A DNA stretch of 64,000 nt from Burkholderia gladioli (lineage in GTDB: Bacteria > Pseudomonadota > Gammaproteobacteria > Burkholderiales > Burkholderiaceae), in the NCBI RefSeq assembly GCF_000959725.1, contig NZ_CP009323.1, positions 4,588,001 to 4,652,000 on the forward strand, given 5' to 3'. This document shows positions 15,131 through 25,884 of this stretch, one piece after another (position 1 is the stretch's first letter; each line of letters opens with the position of its first letter). The notes under the pieces were generated by a model, which saw only the letters and a list, made by a program, of their open reading frames with translations, did no database searches and had not been told where the DNA came from. The position numbers were made by a program, and so were the translations under genes.

Positions 15131-16464
15131 GGAATTCCGAGAATGTACTGTTGCGATGCAAACGCGCGCTGTCGCAGCGCGTCGAGATCGACGTTGAGCA
15201 TCTGTCCGTGCCTCTTCACCGCACGCCCGGCAACGAGGACTGTGTCCACATTGCCCGGATGCGCGGCCAGCACGACGGCGCCCACCGCGTCGGAAACCGG
15301 CGTGAGATTGAGGTCGTCGCCGCGAATCATGATGATGTCCGCCTGCTTGCCGGGCGTGAGCGAACCGACCTTGTGATCCAGACCGTTCGCGCGCGCGCCG
15401 GCGAGCGTGGCGAACTCGAGTACGTCGCGCATCGATAGGGTGGCCGGTGCGTCCGCAACGTTCGAGTGGTTTCCGCCCATCCATGATCGGTAATAGGCGA
15501 ATGCATGCCGCATCTGGGTGAACATATCGCCCGAGCATTTCGTTTCGGTGTCGCCACTGAGGCTGGGACGGATGCCCACTGCGAGCAGCCGGTCGAACGG
15601 AATATCGCCGATGCCCTGAGCGTTGAGTTCGCAGTGCACGCCGAGCGAGGCACTGACGCCGGCATCGGCCATCATTGCGATTTCGTCTGCGCCGCAATGA
15701 CAGCAATGCACAAACGTGAGGTCGTCGTGCAGCACGCCAGCCTCGTGCATCTGCGCAATCCCTCTCACTGCCCCGTTGCGCGCATAGGCGCCCATGTGGA
15801 TGGTTGAACGAATATCGAGTTCGCGGGCGAGCCGCAGATCGGCAAGCCATACATCGCGCCGGGCCATTTCGGGGCCGCGTGCCGCCATCGCCAGCGTGAG
15901 CAGTTGATCGTCCGACGAGAAGAACCGTTCGCGTATGCGGCGAATGTCATCAGGGTGGCTGCGCTGGCTGTCGAACATCCACGAAGCGCCGTCGACCAGC
16001 GGCCAGCCATGGGCGAAGACGCCGCGAATGTTGGCGTCGCGCAGGCCCATGATCGCCGCGTCCGAATGCTCCGGACTGTTCTGCACGTGCGACCAGTCGA
16101 GCATGGTGGTAATGCCGCCATCAAGCGCGGAGACGGCGCCGAGCAGCGTGCCGACATAGACATCCTCCGGCCGGAATGCGGCGCCTTTGGCGCCCAGCAT
16201 CTCGGCGAAGTAGATTTGCGGATCGATATCCGCATAGCGATGGCGCACGCAGGTTTGCCATGTATGGCGATGCGTATCGACAAAGCCGGGCAGCACGATC
16301 ATTCCGATGGCGTCGATACGCTCAACATCTGGGGCGTCGATGCGGGGTCCGACGGCAACGATGTCTTGCCCTTCGATGAGAACGTCGCCGGAGCGCAAGT
16401 CGCCGATGGTCTCGTCCATACTCAGGACCCAGCCACCCGTCAGCAGAATTCGTCGTTCGTTCAT
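15127..16464 (-). CDS. TRZ/ATZ-type amidohydrolase (deaminase or chlorohydrolase)
   Basis: Metal-dependent hydrolase of the amidohydrolase superfamily, 445 aa, in the branch containing TrzA/AtzA, guanine deaminase and SAH deaminase. The metal site begins with His65/His67 in PGFVDTHRHTWQ; STIHMGAYA and the later SGDTETKCSGD segment supply the remaining expected positions. N- and C-terminal beta-sandwich strands frame the barrel (DVLIEGQDIVAVGP at 28-40; LTPGKQADIIMIR near 370). Members remove amino or chloro groups from purine, pyrimidine or triazine rings. Its place between a flavin hydroxylase and an esterase suggests that the operon's substrate carries a ring amino or ring nitrogen function. 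Start ATG 16464, 4 nt after the upstream stop. Confidence 0.85.
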   Translation of the reverse strand: MNERRILLTGGWVLSMDETIGDLRSGDVLIEGQDIVAVGPRIDAPDVERIDAIGMIVLPGFVDTHRHTWQTCVRHRYADIDPQIYFAEMLGAKGAAFRPEDVYVGTLLGAVSALDGGITTMLDWSHVQNSPEHSDAAIMGLRDANIRGVFAHGWPLVDGASWMFDSQRSHPDDIRRIRERFFSSDDQLLTLAMAARGPEMARRDVWLADLRLARELDIRSTIHMGAYARNGAVRGIAQMHEAGVLHDDLTFVHCCHCGADEIAMMADAGVSASLGVHCELNAQGIGDIPFDRLLAVGIRPSLSGDTETKCSGDMFTQMRHAFAYYRSWMGGNHSNVADAPATLSMRDVLEFATLAGARANGLDHKVGSLTPGKQADIIMIRGDDLNLTPVSDAVGAVVLAAHPGNVDTVLVAGRAVKRHGQMLNVDLDALRQRAFASQQYILGIP

Positions 16465-16468
16465 GATG

Positions 16469-17971
16469 TCACCGCTTCAGCCATTTACCGATTTGCGCTT
16501 CTACATCTCCCACGCTCGCCAGCTCGGTGCACGCCCATGCGACGTAGCCGTCGGGCCGCACCAGCAAGCTCTTTACGCCCTCCATCGACGCCGGAATGTG
16601 CGCGGCACGCGCCTGCAATACGGTGACCGGCAACCCGGTCATGTCCAGTGCAGCGAACTGGCGACTGAAGCCTTCGAGATCAAGCAACACGAAGTGTCGG
16701 CGCCGAAGCGCTTCGGTTACCGAAAAGGAGCGGCCGTCGGGCAAGACCAGATCGAAATCGGGGCAACGCTGACCAGTTAGTGAATGGCTATTAGCATCAT
16801 GAGGATAGGACGCTTCGAGTCCGCACAATTCGAGCGCGAGTTTGCGCTGCACATCGGGCAGCGGCACGATGTGCTCCTGCATACGACGCTTCAGGGCTAC
16901 GGCCTCCGGTTCGAAATTGAACTGCAGCGCGCACTGCGCCTTCACGCTGGCAAGCAGTGCGTGCATGACCGGCAGACGTTCCGCGTTGTAGGTGTCGAGC
17001 GTGGCCACATCGGCCACGCCATTGATGACGTTGGCAACTTTCCAGCCAAGATTGAAGGCGTCCTGCAGACAGAAATTCATGCCCACGCCACTTGCGGGGT
17101 AATGAATGCGCGCGGATTCGCCCACGAGGAAAGTGTTGCCCTGGCGCAAGCTCGGTACCGCGCGCATCTGATCGTCGAAGCGCGACGCCCAGCGATGACC
17201 CTTGATGCCGTAGTCCGTACCGTGCACGTCACGGATACACTGCAACGCTTCTTCGAGCGTGACGGGCTCGTCCTTCGGCGCATGGCGACGGTCGCGGTGC
17301 ACGATATTGAACCGGGTAATGCCATCACCGAACGTATAGCCGCGCACCCAGCCCATTTCGTTATCGATGTTGATCCGCCCACCGGGCCACGGCGCCTTGA
17401 GCTCGGCATCCAGCACGATGCCGCGGAACGTGCCCGAACGGCCCTCGAACGGCAGGCCGATTTTCGAGCGGACGATACTGCGCCCGCCGTCAGCGCCGAT
17501 CAGGAAGCGTGCGCGCAACGTCGAGACAACGCCCAAAGCATCAGTCACTTCGACCTCGACGCCTTCCGCGTGCTGTCGGACATCCTGTACCTCTGCGCCG
17601 CGTCGAACTTGAGCACCCATTTCTATCGCCCAATCCCAAAGCACTTCCTCAGTCATGTTCTGCGGCAGACCTAACGTGAAGCCGAAACGCGTGTCCAGAT
17701 ACTTCCATTCGATAGGATGGAATCCCGCCCAGATGTGGGATGGCCGAAATGGATAGTCGGCGATCATCTTGCGCGTCTTTTCGATAAACCTGTCGGCAAT
17801 ACCTCGTGCGTCGAATAACTCAAGCACTCGCGGCAAGATCGTGCCGGCGCGTGACTGAACACCCTCCGTGCGGCGTTCAAGCACCACCGTCTTCACACCG
17901 GCGCCAGCAAGTTCCGCGGCAACCGTCAGGCCCGACGGACCGCCACCGACCACTATCACATCCCACTGCAT
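16469..17971 (-). CDS. FAD-dependent aromatic monooxygenase (PheA/TfdB type)
   Basis: Single-component flavoprotein hydroxylase of the aromatic-ring group, 500 aa, with a C-terminal thioredoxin-like domain (about residues 390-500). The Rossmann motif GGGPSGLTVAAELAGAG is at residues 9-25, the second flavin/NAD motif in FLIGADGGRSIVRSK near 165. The third flavin motif is odd: VGESARIHYPASGVGMN replaces the usual GDAAH-x-x-P-x-x-G-x-G-x-N, so the ribityl-binding Asp is Glu and the following His is Arg. The glycines and terminal Asn are kept, so FAD binding is still likely. It lies between the porin and amidohydrolase genes and probably carries out the first ring hydroxylation of the pathway. 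Confidence 0.87.
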   Translation of the reverse strand: MQWDVIVVGGGPSGLTVAAELAGAGVKTVVLERRTEGVQSRAGTILPRVLELFDARGIADRFIEKTRKMIADYPFRPSHIWAGFHPIEWKYLDTRFGFTLGLPQNMTEEVLWDWAIEMGAQVRRGAEVQDVRQHAEGVEVEVTDALGVVSTLRARFLIGADGGRSIVRSKIGLPFEGRSGTFRGIVLDAELKAPWPGGRINIDNEMGWVRGYTFGDGITRFNIVHRDRRHAPKDEPVTLEEALQCIRDVHGTDYGIKGHRWASRFDDQMRAVPSLRQGNTFLVGESARIHYPASGVGMNFCLQDAFNLGWKVANVINGVADVATLDTYNAERLPVMHALLASVKAQCALQFNFEPEAVALKRRMQEHIVPLPDVQRKLALELCGLEASYPHDANSHSLTGQRCPDFDLVLPDGRSFSVTEALRRRHFVLLDLEGFSRQFAALDMTGLPVTVLQARAAHIPASMEGVKSLLVRPDGYVAWACTELASVGDVEAQIGKWLKR

Positions 17972-18075
17972 CGTATTTCTCCATCGAGTGCCAGGGATCC
18001 GCTACTGCGACCCCTTCGTTGAGTTGGTCCCAGAGCCGGCCCCGGAAGTGCGGGACCGGACCGGCAGTTGCGTTA

Positions 18076-19140
18076 TCAGAAAAGGTGTGTCATCCCGACC
18101 TCGAATACAATCTGCCGCGACGTCGACGCCGGTGCCTGATTGCGCAACACCGCCAATTGGCCGCTGCCCGCAAGTTGCAGCACACTGAGAGCGTAGAGGC
18201 TCGTGCGTTTCGACAGCGCATAGTCGACATGCGCGTGAACCTGGTTCCATTTATATGTATCCAGCTTTGTGTATGAATAGCCCCCACCGATGCGCATTTG
18301 CGTCGTGATGTACTTATAGGCGCCAACATCGACAGTCTGCGCCGTTTCGGATTGGCCGGCGGCCGTCAGGTGCGTGTAGCTGTAGTTGCCCATAACCCGC
18401 ACGGTTTCGCTCGAGTAGGCCACGCCGACTGTCGCCGTGTTCTGGTTCTGACTGACAGTTCGCGTAGGGTTTGCAGCGAAGTTAATGCCGTACAACTGGC
18501 TCACGCCCAGCCTCGTATAAGGCGCGTACGGCACGCCATCGACCGACTGCCATACCAGCAACGACTGGAACGAACCACTCGTGAAACTGGCCTCGGCCCC
18601 CACCGTACGTCCCGTGTTGGTTGTCGAACCCTGCTGCCCGAACCCGTACTGGGCGCCAAACTGAAGGGCTCCGCCGAAAACCGGCGATTTGTACTTGATC
18701 AGATTGGGAAGCGCAGTGCCCACAGTACGATCCAGATTGCCGGGATGAGTGGCGAGTAGCGAAGTCCAGCGCTCTGATGTGTATGGAAGCATATCCGTGA
18801 GCAGATCGTATTGCAGGCCCAGCGTGATTGTTCCAAGCCGGATCGACTTCAAACCGAGGTAGCTTTCAAGCGGAGAGCTACCGCCATTATTAAGAAATGC
18901 ATACTGGGCCAGGCGAAACAGCGCAGTCGAGTCCGAGTCTAGTTCTTCCCTCCCCGACAGGGACCAGAATGGAACGGCGTGAGTCCCATTCATCTGATAT
19001 TGCGCGCCGCCTTTTCCTGAATTTGAACTGTACGCAATCCCCGTTCCGAGTAGACCGGAAAGAGTCACACTTGATTGTGCACATGCGACACCTGAAATCG
19101 CCAGATACATAGTAGTGCAAAACAACAGTCTTGCTTTCAT
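18076..19140 (-). CDS. Gram-negative trimeric porin (Burkholderia type)
   Basis: General-diffusion porin of the OmpC-like family common in Burkholderiales, 354 aa. ATG 19140 with GGAG nine nt upstream is chosen over an in-frame codon at 19182. The signal peptide is residues 1-21, cleaved after GVACA, leaving QSSVTLSGLLGTGIAYSSN, the usual first strand. Further signs are the eyelet-loop region with LGLKSIRLGTITLGLQYD, repeated aromatic-rich strands and a final strand ending in VGMTHLF. It is second in the operon behind the permease gene, probably to widen entry of the same substrate. It differs from the channel at 2750-3709, which belongs to another family. Confidence 0.88.
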   Translation of the reverse strand: MKARLLFCTTMYLAISGVACAQSSVTLSGLLGTGIAYSSNSGKGGAQYQMNGTHAVPFWSLSGREELDSDSTALFRLAQYAFLNNGGSSPLESYLGLKSIRLGTITLGLQYDLLTDMLPYTSERWTSLLATHPGNLDRTVGTALPNLIKYKSPVFGGALQFGAQYGFGQQGSTTNTGRTVGAEASFTSGSFQSLLVWQSVDGVPYAPYTRLGVSQLYGINFAANPTRTVSQNQNTATVGVAYSSETVRVMGNYSYTHLTAAGQSETAQTVDVGAYKYITTQMRIGGGYSYTKLDTYKWNQVHAHVDYALSKRTSLYALSVLQLAGSGQLAVLRNQAPASTSRQIVFEVGMTHLF

Positions 19141-19283
19141 TTTGCATGTCTCCTCACCTCCTCCATAAACCCGTTCATGCACGACCGCTATGAATGCGGT
19201 TCACAACACACGGACAGGACCATACCGAACCTTCTAATGAGAGGCTTCCTGTACATCATCGCGCCGGTCCGATCATTTGCATC

Positions 19284-20630
19284 TCATCCCGCGTCGCCCA
19301 TGTGAACGCCAAGAGCGACCTGGTCACCGGCAACATTGCTACGACTGACGTGGCGGTACAACACGACGGCGGCCGAGAGCGCGACCGCGCCGGCGACGGC
19401 AAATACAGAAGCCATCGCGCGCGGCAATGCGTCTGCGCTGTCCGCAAACAGGTGCTGGCTAACGAGCGCGATCACCGTGGGCGAACTGCCCTGGCCAATC
19501 AGTCCATTGAGGACCAGAACAATAGCCATGACCGCGCCGACAATGGATGCAGGTGCGACTTTCGCGACGACCGTTGAGGTGACAGCCATAAAGGTCCACG
19601 AGAACAGCACGACCATCGCATCGACAATCCAGAAGGCGGTTACTGAACCGATCAGACACATCATGACAGTCAGCACCGTGACGGCGATAGTGACGAACAC
19701 ACCAACCAGCGCAACCCCCGAGAGGCTCCGTTTTCCTTTCAGGTCCATCGCCATGCCTGCGAGCCACAGACCGAGCGGCCCCATCGTCAGCAACAGGCTG
19801 CCTTGCATCAGACCGATTTCACGCAGTCCAAGGTGGAAGCGGCGTGCGGTCATCGTCGGCATCCAGCTCCCAAGTCCAAAAGTAATCATCGCGTTGAATA
19901 CGGCGAAGATGAATAGCGGCAAGAAGATGGCTCGATTCAAAGCAAGATATCGAGCGACGCCCGCCAGGCTGCGACCCGTCGTCGAGCCGCTCTCCTGCTG
20001 TCGCCCCGGTTCTCTCGCCAGAAAAATCAGCAGACTCATCGGCAGCCCGACGACGCCAACGAGAAACAATGTAATTTGCCAGGGCGACACAGCACCAATG
20101 AATGGCATCGACCGGATGCCCGACAACTGGATGGCGCCTACAAGCGGGCCGCCCAGCACGAGCGACAGACCCGTTCCTAGCATCAACGACATCGTGTACA
20201 CCGACAGCGCGCGCGCCCTCCGGCGTTCATCGACGCCGTCGCGGATCAGCGAGTAGGAAGAAGGCGGAATTAATGCCTCCGCGCCTCCGACGATGATTCG
20301 CGCCACGAGAAGCGCTACGAATGCCGACGCAAGCGCATTGGAAGCAACCGCGAGCGACCAGACCCCCACGCCCAGGGCGATGATGGTACGCCTGTTGAGT
20401 CGATCCGCCAGCCAGCCTGCGGGCAGACCCACCACGATGTTGGAGACGGCAAACGCCGCGCCGATCAGAAGGCTGATCTGGACGTCGCTCGCACTGAAGT
20501 CCCGTTGGATTGGCCCCGCCATCAGCACAAGAATGTTCTTGTCTATCTGGGCCAGCATACTCACCGCGGTCAGGCATGCGACCAGCACCCACTGCCGCGC
20601 AACGGGCCTGCGGTCATGGTTTTCCTCCAT
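19284..20630 (-). CDS. MFS permease, first gene of the unknown-catabolism operon
   Basis: Major facilitator transporter, 448 aa, about 12 membrane segments. ATG 20630 has GGAGA upstream; an extended frame to 20684 is rejected for lack of a ribosome site. Segment 1 carries QIDKNILVLMAGP, loop 2-3 the motif GWLADRLNRRT, and segment 4 the RIIVGGAEALIPPSSYS run seen in the ACS (anion:cation symporter)-like and Spinster-like groups that import organic acids. It is the promoter-proximal gene, divergent from a LysR regulator, and is followed by a porin gene after 143 nt. The likely job is import of the aromatic substrate of the operon. Confidence 0.83.
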   Translation of the reverse strand: MEENHDRRPVARQWVLVACLTAVSMLAQIDKNILVLMAGPIQRDFSASDVQISLLIGAAFAVSNIVVGLPAGWLADRLNRRTIIALGVGVWSLAVASNALASAFVALLVARIIVGGAEALIPPSSYSLIRDGVDERRRARALSVYTMSLMLGTGLSLVLGGPLVGAIQLSGIRSMPFIGAVSPWQITLFLVGVVGLPMSLLIFLAREPGRQQESGSTTGRSLAGVARYLALNRAIFLPLFIFAVFNAMITFGLGSWMPTMTARRFHLGLREIGLMQGSLLLTMGPLGLWLAGMAMDLKGKRSLSGVALVGVFVTIAVTVLTVMMCLIGSVTAFWIVDAMVVLFSWTFMAVTSTVVAKVAPASIVGAVMAIVLVLNGLIGQGSSPTVIALVSQHLFADSADALPRAMASVFAVAGAVALSAAVVLYRHVSRSNVAGDQVALGVHMGDAG

Positions 20631-20758
20631 GTTTCTGTCTCCGAAGATGATTTGCGTGCCACGCATGGCCGTCTTTTGGGTCAAGTATAAATTTGGCGGG
20701 ACATTTACCGAATTTATTGTTTAAATGTGCTACATTGATACGGTAAAGGTCGCTCGAC
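20631..20758. promoter_or_regulatory. divergent LysR-controlled promoter region
   Basis: 128 bp between the permease gene (minus) and the LysR gene (plus). On the minus strand TATACT is preceded at 17 nt by a very poor -35 (TTCGGT), the pattern of an activator-dependent promoter. A 7-bp inverted repeat, TTTACCG (20704-20710) and CGGTAAA (20741-20747), flanks an A/T-rich centre and is a candidate regulator site. Confidence 0.45.
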
Positions 20759-21691
20759 ATGCGCTTCAACAAACTGGATCTCAACCAGCTGGTCGTACTC
20801 GATGCCATCCTGGCCACGCGTAGTGTGGGACGCGCGGCCGAGCGACTGTTTCTCAGTCAGCCGGCCACGAGTTGCTCCCTCGCCCGTCTGCGTGAGTATT
20901 TTGAAGACGAGCTTCTGGTGTCCGTGGGAAAGACCCAGGTTCTGACGCCGCTGGCGAGCGAACTGGTGAAACCGGTTCGCGAAGTTTTGCTGCAGATTCA
21001 GACCATCACGCGCGCCAGACCGACGTTCGATCCAGCGACATCGACCCGGCGATTCACGGTGGAATCCTCCGACTACGTGATTAGCGTGTTTCTCTCCGAG
21101 GTGGTGAGAAGAGCGGCGACCCTCGCGCCCTTGATGCAGTTTGATCTGAGAGCAATTAGTCCCCAGTCTCCGGAGCACCTCGAGGCAGGCGAGGTCGAGT
21201 TGCTTATTGCACCGGAATTCAATAACGTCGCGGGGCATCCGGCCGAGATACTGTTCGACGACACATTTTCATGTCTGGTTTGTACCGACCATCCAGCGAA
21301 AGGTAGCTCGATCACCGCAGACCAGTATTTCGAACTGGCACATGTCGGCGTGGAATGGGGCGGCGGCAGGCGAGTGACCTACGATGCACGCATGATCTCC
21401 ACGGGCAAACGTGTTCGCCGGCAGGATGTGATTTCGCCGACCTTCACGCTGGTACCGGAACTGCTCCTCGGCACGTCGCGAATCGCCACGCTCCCGACGC
21501 GATTAGCCCTGCAGATGGCCCGGAGATTCCCACTGCGAGTCATCGAATGTCCGATCGAGATTCCGAGGTTCGCTGAGCGAGTCCAGTGGCACAAGTATCA
21601 GGAACACGATCCAGCAATTTCCTGGTTGCGCGATCTGCTGAGGGAAACGGCACGTAGCCTGCCTGTCCCTGCACGGTTCTCTGCAGACTAA
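20759..21691 (+). CDS. LysR-family activator (NodD/NahR-like)
   Basis: Transcriptional regulator, 310 aa. The winged-helix domain occupies residues 6-65 (LDLNQLVVLDAILATRSVG then AAERLFLSQPATSCSLARL), with the D-L-N-x-L-x-x-L-D opening and E-D-x-L-V-x-x-G turn typical of the NodD/NahR/LinR branch that answers to aromatic ligands. The effector domain follows from about 95 to 300. Start ATG 20759 with AAAGG upstream. It is divergent from the nine-gene minus-strand operon, which it most likely activates. Confidence 0.85.
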   Translation: MRFNKLDLNQLVVLDAILATRSVGRAAERLFLSQPATSCSLARLREYFEDELLVSVGKTQVLTPLASELVKPVREVLLQIQTITRARPTFDPATSTRRFTVESSDYVISVFLSEVVRRAATLAPLMQFDLRAISPQSPEHLEAGEVELLIAPEFNNVAGHPAEILFDDTFSCLVCTDHPAKGSSITADQYFELAHVGVEWGGGRRVTYDARMISTGKRVRRQDVISPTFTLVPELLLGTSRIATLPTRLALQMARRFPLRVIECPIEIPRFAERVQWHKYQEHDPAISWLRDLLRETARSLPVPARFSAD

Positions 21692-22552
21692 ATCACTTCC
21701 GGACGTGTCATTAGTCGGCGCGAAAGTGCGGGGCGCTTTCCCCATACTACGAGATCCGCGTCGAGTGTAATCGCTGACGGCGTTACGAAACGCGGCCTCA
21801 TTCTCGTTCCGGGTCGTCCGCCAACCCCAACCCCGTCGGCGCACCGCTTTCGTGCGTTTCACGCTGCTGCGCTATTGTCACTTGCGCTTTCTTGAGAGCG
21901 CTATCTCATCGGGCAGGGACGCGCCGACATCGCGCCGCGTCTTCGCTCCGCCATCGGCGCTAATCAATCACTTGGCGTCGTGCTCCACAGCCTGATCGCG
22001 CGGCCCCCTGACGTGCCCGCGTGAACTGTGCTCAAACCTGATCCTCTACGTCGCGAACGGCGAGTGGAAGAGACGCCGCTTGACAGTTCGGGGACACTGG
22101 CGATGGCGAGCGCCAATCTTTGCTCTTTCGTCAAAATCTGCACAGCCTGTCGTATCGACCTACATCGTTACCTCGGCCTACTGTCTTTAGCGATTGACGC
22201 CAGCAAAAGACCTCGACGACCGAGCTGCGCCGCCTCGTTGGAGCATGTGAGTTCAGCCCGAATGAGTGACAGATTTGCGCGCAGGAAGCCCACAACCTCG
22301 TGGTCGATCTGACGATAAGTCGATAAGTCTCCATACGATCAATCCCCGGAGCATCCTGACAGATCGGTGCCACAGTGGCCGCCACGGGGGCCGGACAAGG
22401 ATCGATGAAAACGAAGTGGTTACTGACACTATGTGGACTTTAGGCGGTGTAGGCAAGCCTGATACAACGGCAAGAGAGTTTCTCACCTGCGCGCCTTGCG
22501 TACCATTGCTGCCTGCTGAGCGCGGACAGGATCCCGGATCATCGTGATTTGC
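21692..22552. other. gap with no recognisable gene
   Basis: About 860 bases between the LysR gene and the hydrolase fragment beside the insertion element. Several short open frames exist on both strands, but none has family motifs, a good ribosome site or consistent composition. It is probably eroded sequence; I see no RNA gene or array in it. Confidence 0.5.
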
Positions 22553-22663
22553 GCAGTTCGCACAGGCATACGCAAAATCAGGGAAGGCTCCCGCCAGAAT
22601 CAGCGCAGTATAGCCACCGGCCAAGTATCCGATCATGCCAATTTGGCCGGCATCGGCGCTCGT
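22553..22663 (-). pseudogene. alpha/beta hydrolase (dienelactone-hydrolase-like) fragment
   Basis: About 37 codons that abut the left end of the insertion element read IGMIGYLAGGYTALILAGA and then PDFAYACANCANHDDPGSC. This resembles the nucleophile elbow and following helix of predicted dienelactone hydrolases, whose elbow is normally GYSAGG; here the catalytic Ser is Leu. Downstream codons lose similarity, and nothing matching the N-terminal half was found on the other side of the element. It is a dead fragment, possibly cut by the insertion. Confidence 0.55.
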
Positions 22664-22717
22664 TGTCATCGGCACCTGTAAATTGATACACCGTCGGCAC
22701 TGAGGAATTGATACACC
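22664..22717 (+). repeat. left terminal repeat pair of the IS21 element
   Basis: Two direct copies, CGGCACCTGTAAATTGAT followed by ACACC (22670-22692) and CGGCACTGAGGAATTGAT followed by ACACC (22695-22717). They are the multiple terminal transposase-binding repeats expected of IS21 relatives. Confidence 0.85.
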
Positions 22718-22750
22718 TCGACGAAGGGATAATGGCCGCTTTGAGCGGCG

Positions 22751-24615
<1,865 letters not shown>

Positions 24616-24626
24616 CACTACAACCC

Positions 24627-24690
24627 GGTGTATCAAATCTGGAGTGCCGATGCCGACAGAAACTGTATCAATTCCTGAGTGCCGTTGACA
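24627..24690 (-). repeat. right terminal repeat pair of the IS21 element
   Basis: Inverted copies of the left-end repeats at 24627-24649 and 24664-24684, ending with TGACA at 24690. The 290 bases that follow, to the TetR gene, hold no gene I can support. Confidence 0.82.
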
Positions 24691-24981
24691 TCGTCAAAAA
24701 ACCTGGACGCTGAGCTTTGAGGGGTCTGCACTGCAGCCGGGGGCCGCCCCGTGCCGCACCAGTCTGCTCATGGATGATCGACAGGGTGACCAATCCAGGT
24801 AACCCTACCGAACATGCCTCGTCCTGTCCGCCGCCGGAGGGACTTCGGTAGCCACTGGTAAAGTCCGTCAATAAGACTCCCACCGACGAAGGTGACTTCG
24901 CAACAGCGCGATCATTGCATGGGACGCGCGGAAAGTCAGCGGTCGGAGGCCGGATGAAGCTCACCGACGCCCGACGGACTA

Positions 24982-25626
24982 TCAGGTTGAGCCCCCTCTG
25001 ACAGACTCTCCTTCGAGATACCCAAGACACAGTGACTCCAGATGATCACTGAGCTTCGAGATCATTGGTTGCGGCAACGCCCCTTCAAGGAGCAGGCGAA
25101 TCGGGCCCATCAATGCGCCCATGAACATCGAAGTGGTAGCGGCAATGTCAACGAAATGCACGTCTGGAGCTGTCTCCAGCATTGCTTCTATTGCAGCATG
25201 ATGGCGAGCTTCCACTTCTCGAGCATAGCCGCGCGAGTCCAGTTCGAGGGCGATCGCGTACAGGGCGCGTGCTTCCTCGAGGTTTTCCGCCTTTGTCTTC
25301 AGGGATGCTGCGACAACTGTCTTCACCATCGTCGGCAAATGCGCGTTATGTGCGGACGCCGCCGCATCCTCAATCGCACTCGCGACTCGTTCGAATCGTT
25401 GCTTAAGCACGGCGAAAAGGAGTTCCCGCTTCTGAGGAAAATACTGATAAAGCGTGCCGACCGATACCCCTGCTCTCTCGGCCACCCGGACAGTCGTAAG
25501 TCGCGGCAACCCATCAGCCAGCAAAACCTGAACAGTGGCAACGAGAATGGCATCTACGGTGGCGCGGGAACGGGCCTGTTGCGGCTGCCTGCGGGAGTAT
25601 GGCCCCTTTCTGTTATCAATCGGCAT
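24982..25626 (-). CDS. TetR-family repressor
   Basis: Regulator of 214 aa. ATG 25626 (MPIDNRKGPY) is chosen; the frame is open for a further 98 codons upstream but lacks a ribosome site and family sequence there. The helix-turn-helix is textbook: LTTVRVAERAGVSVGTLYQ and then YFPQKRELL (about residues 43-71), followed by a helical ligand domain with the TetR_C-like EARALYAIALELDSRGYA. It is divergent from an aldo/keto reductase gene 258 bp away, the usual arrangement for a repressor of a detoxifying reductase. The inducer is unknown. Confidence 0.85.
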   Translation of the reverse strand: MPIDNRKGPYSRRQPQQARSRATVDAILVATVQVLLADGLPRLTTVRVAERAGVSVGTLYQYFPQKRELLFAVLKQRFERVASAIEDAAASAHNAHLPTMVKTVVAASLKTKAENLEEARALYAIALELDSRGYAREVEARHHAAIEAMLETAPDVHFVDIAATTSMFMGALMGPIRLLLEGALPQPMISKLSDHLESLCLGYLEGESVRGGST

Positions 25627-25884
25627 ATGCGAATTCCAAGTCTCACTGCTTCGTCGTATTCTATCGAACATCGTGAAACGATCGAGACAACAAGCTGAAA
25701 AGGACGGATTGCTATGCCGCGCCGGGTGCGACAATTTTGAAGACAATGCAAGTTGCGGTGCGGGCACCGCATCGTCAGCCGCTCCGCACGAATCCCGTTC
25801 GGACCAGCAGCCCGACATCGCTCCGGCGAATCCATGGAATCTCAAATAAACGCCCGCTCGCGGGCTCATCCGACAAGGATCATC

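Noticed and set aside
15131..15850. Upstream extension of the alpha/beta hydrolase frame into the amidohydrolase gene
   Set aside because: The extension lacks hydrolase sequence, and ATG 15130 with an ATGA overlap is the natural start.
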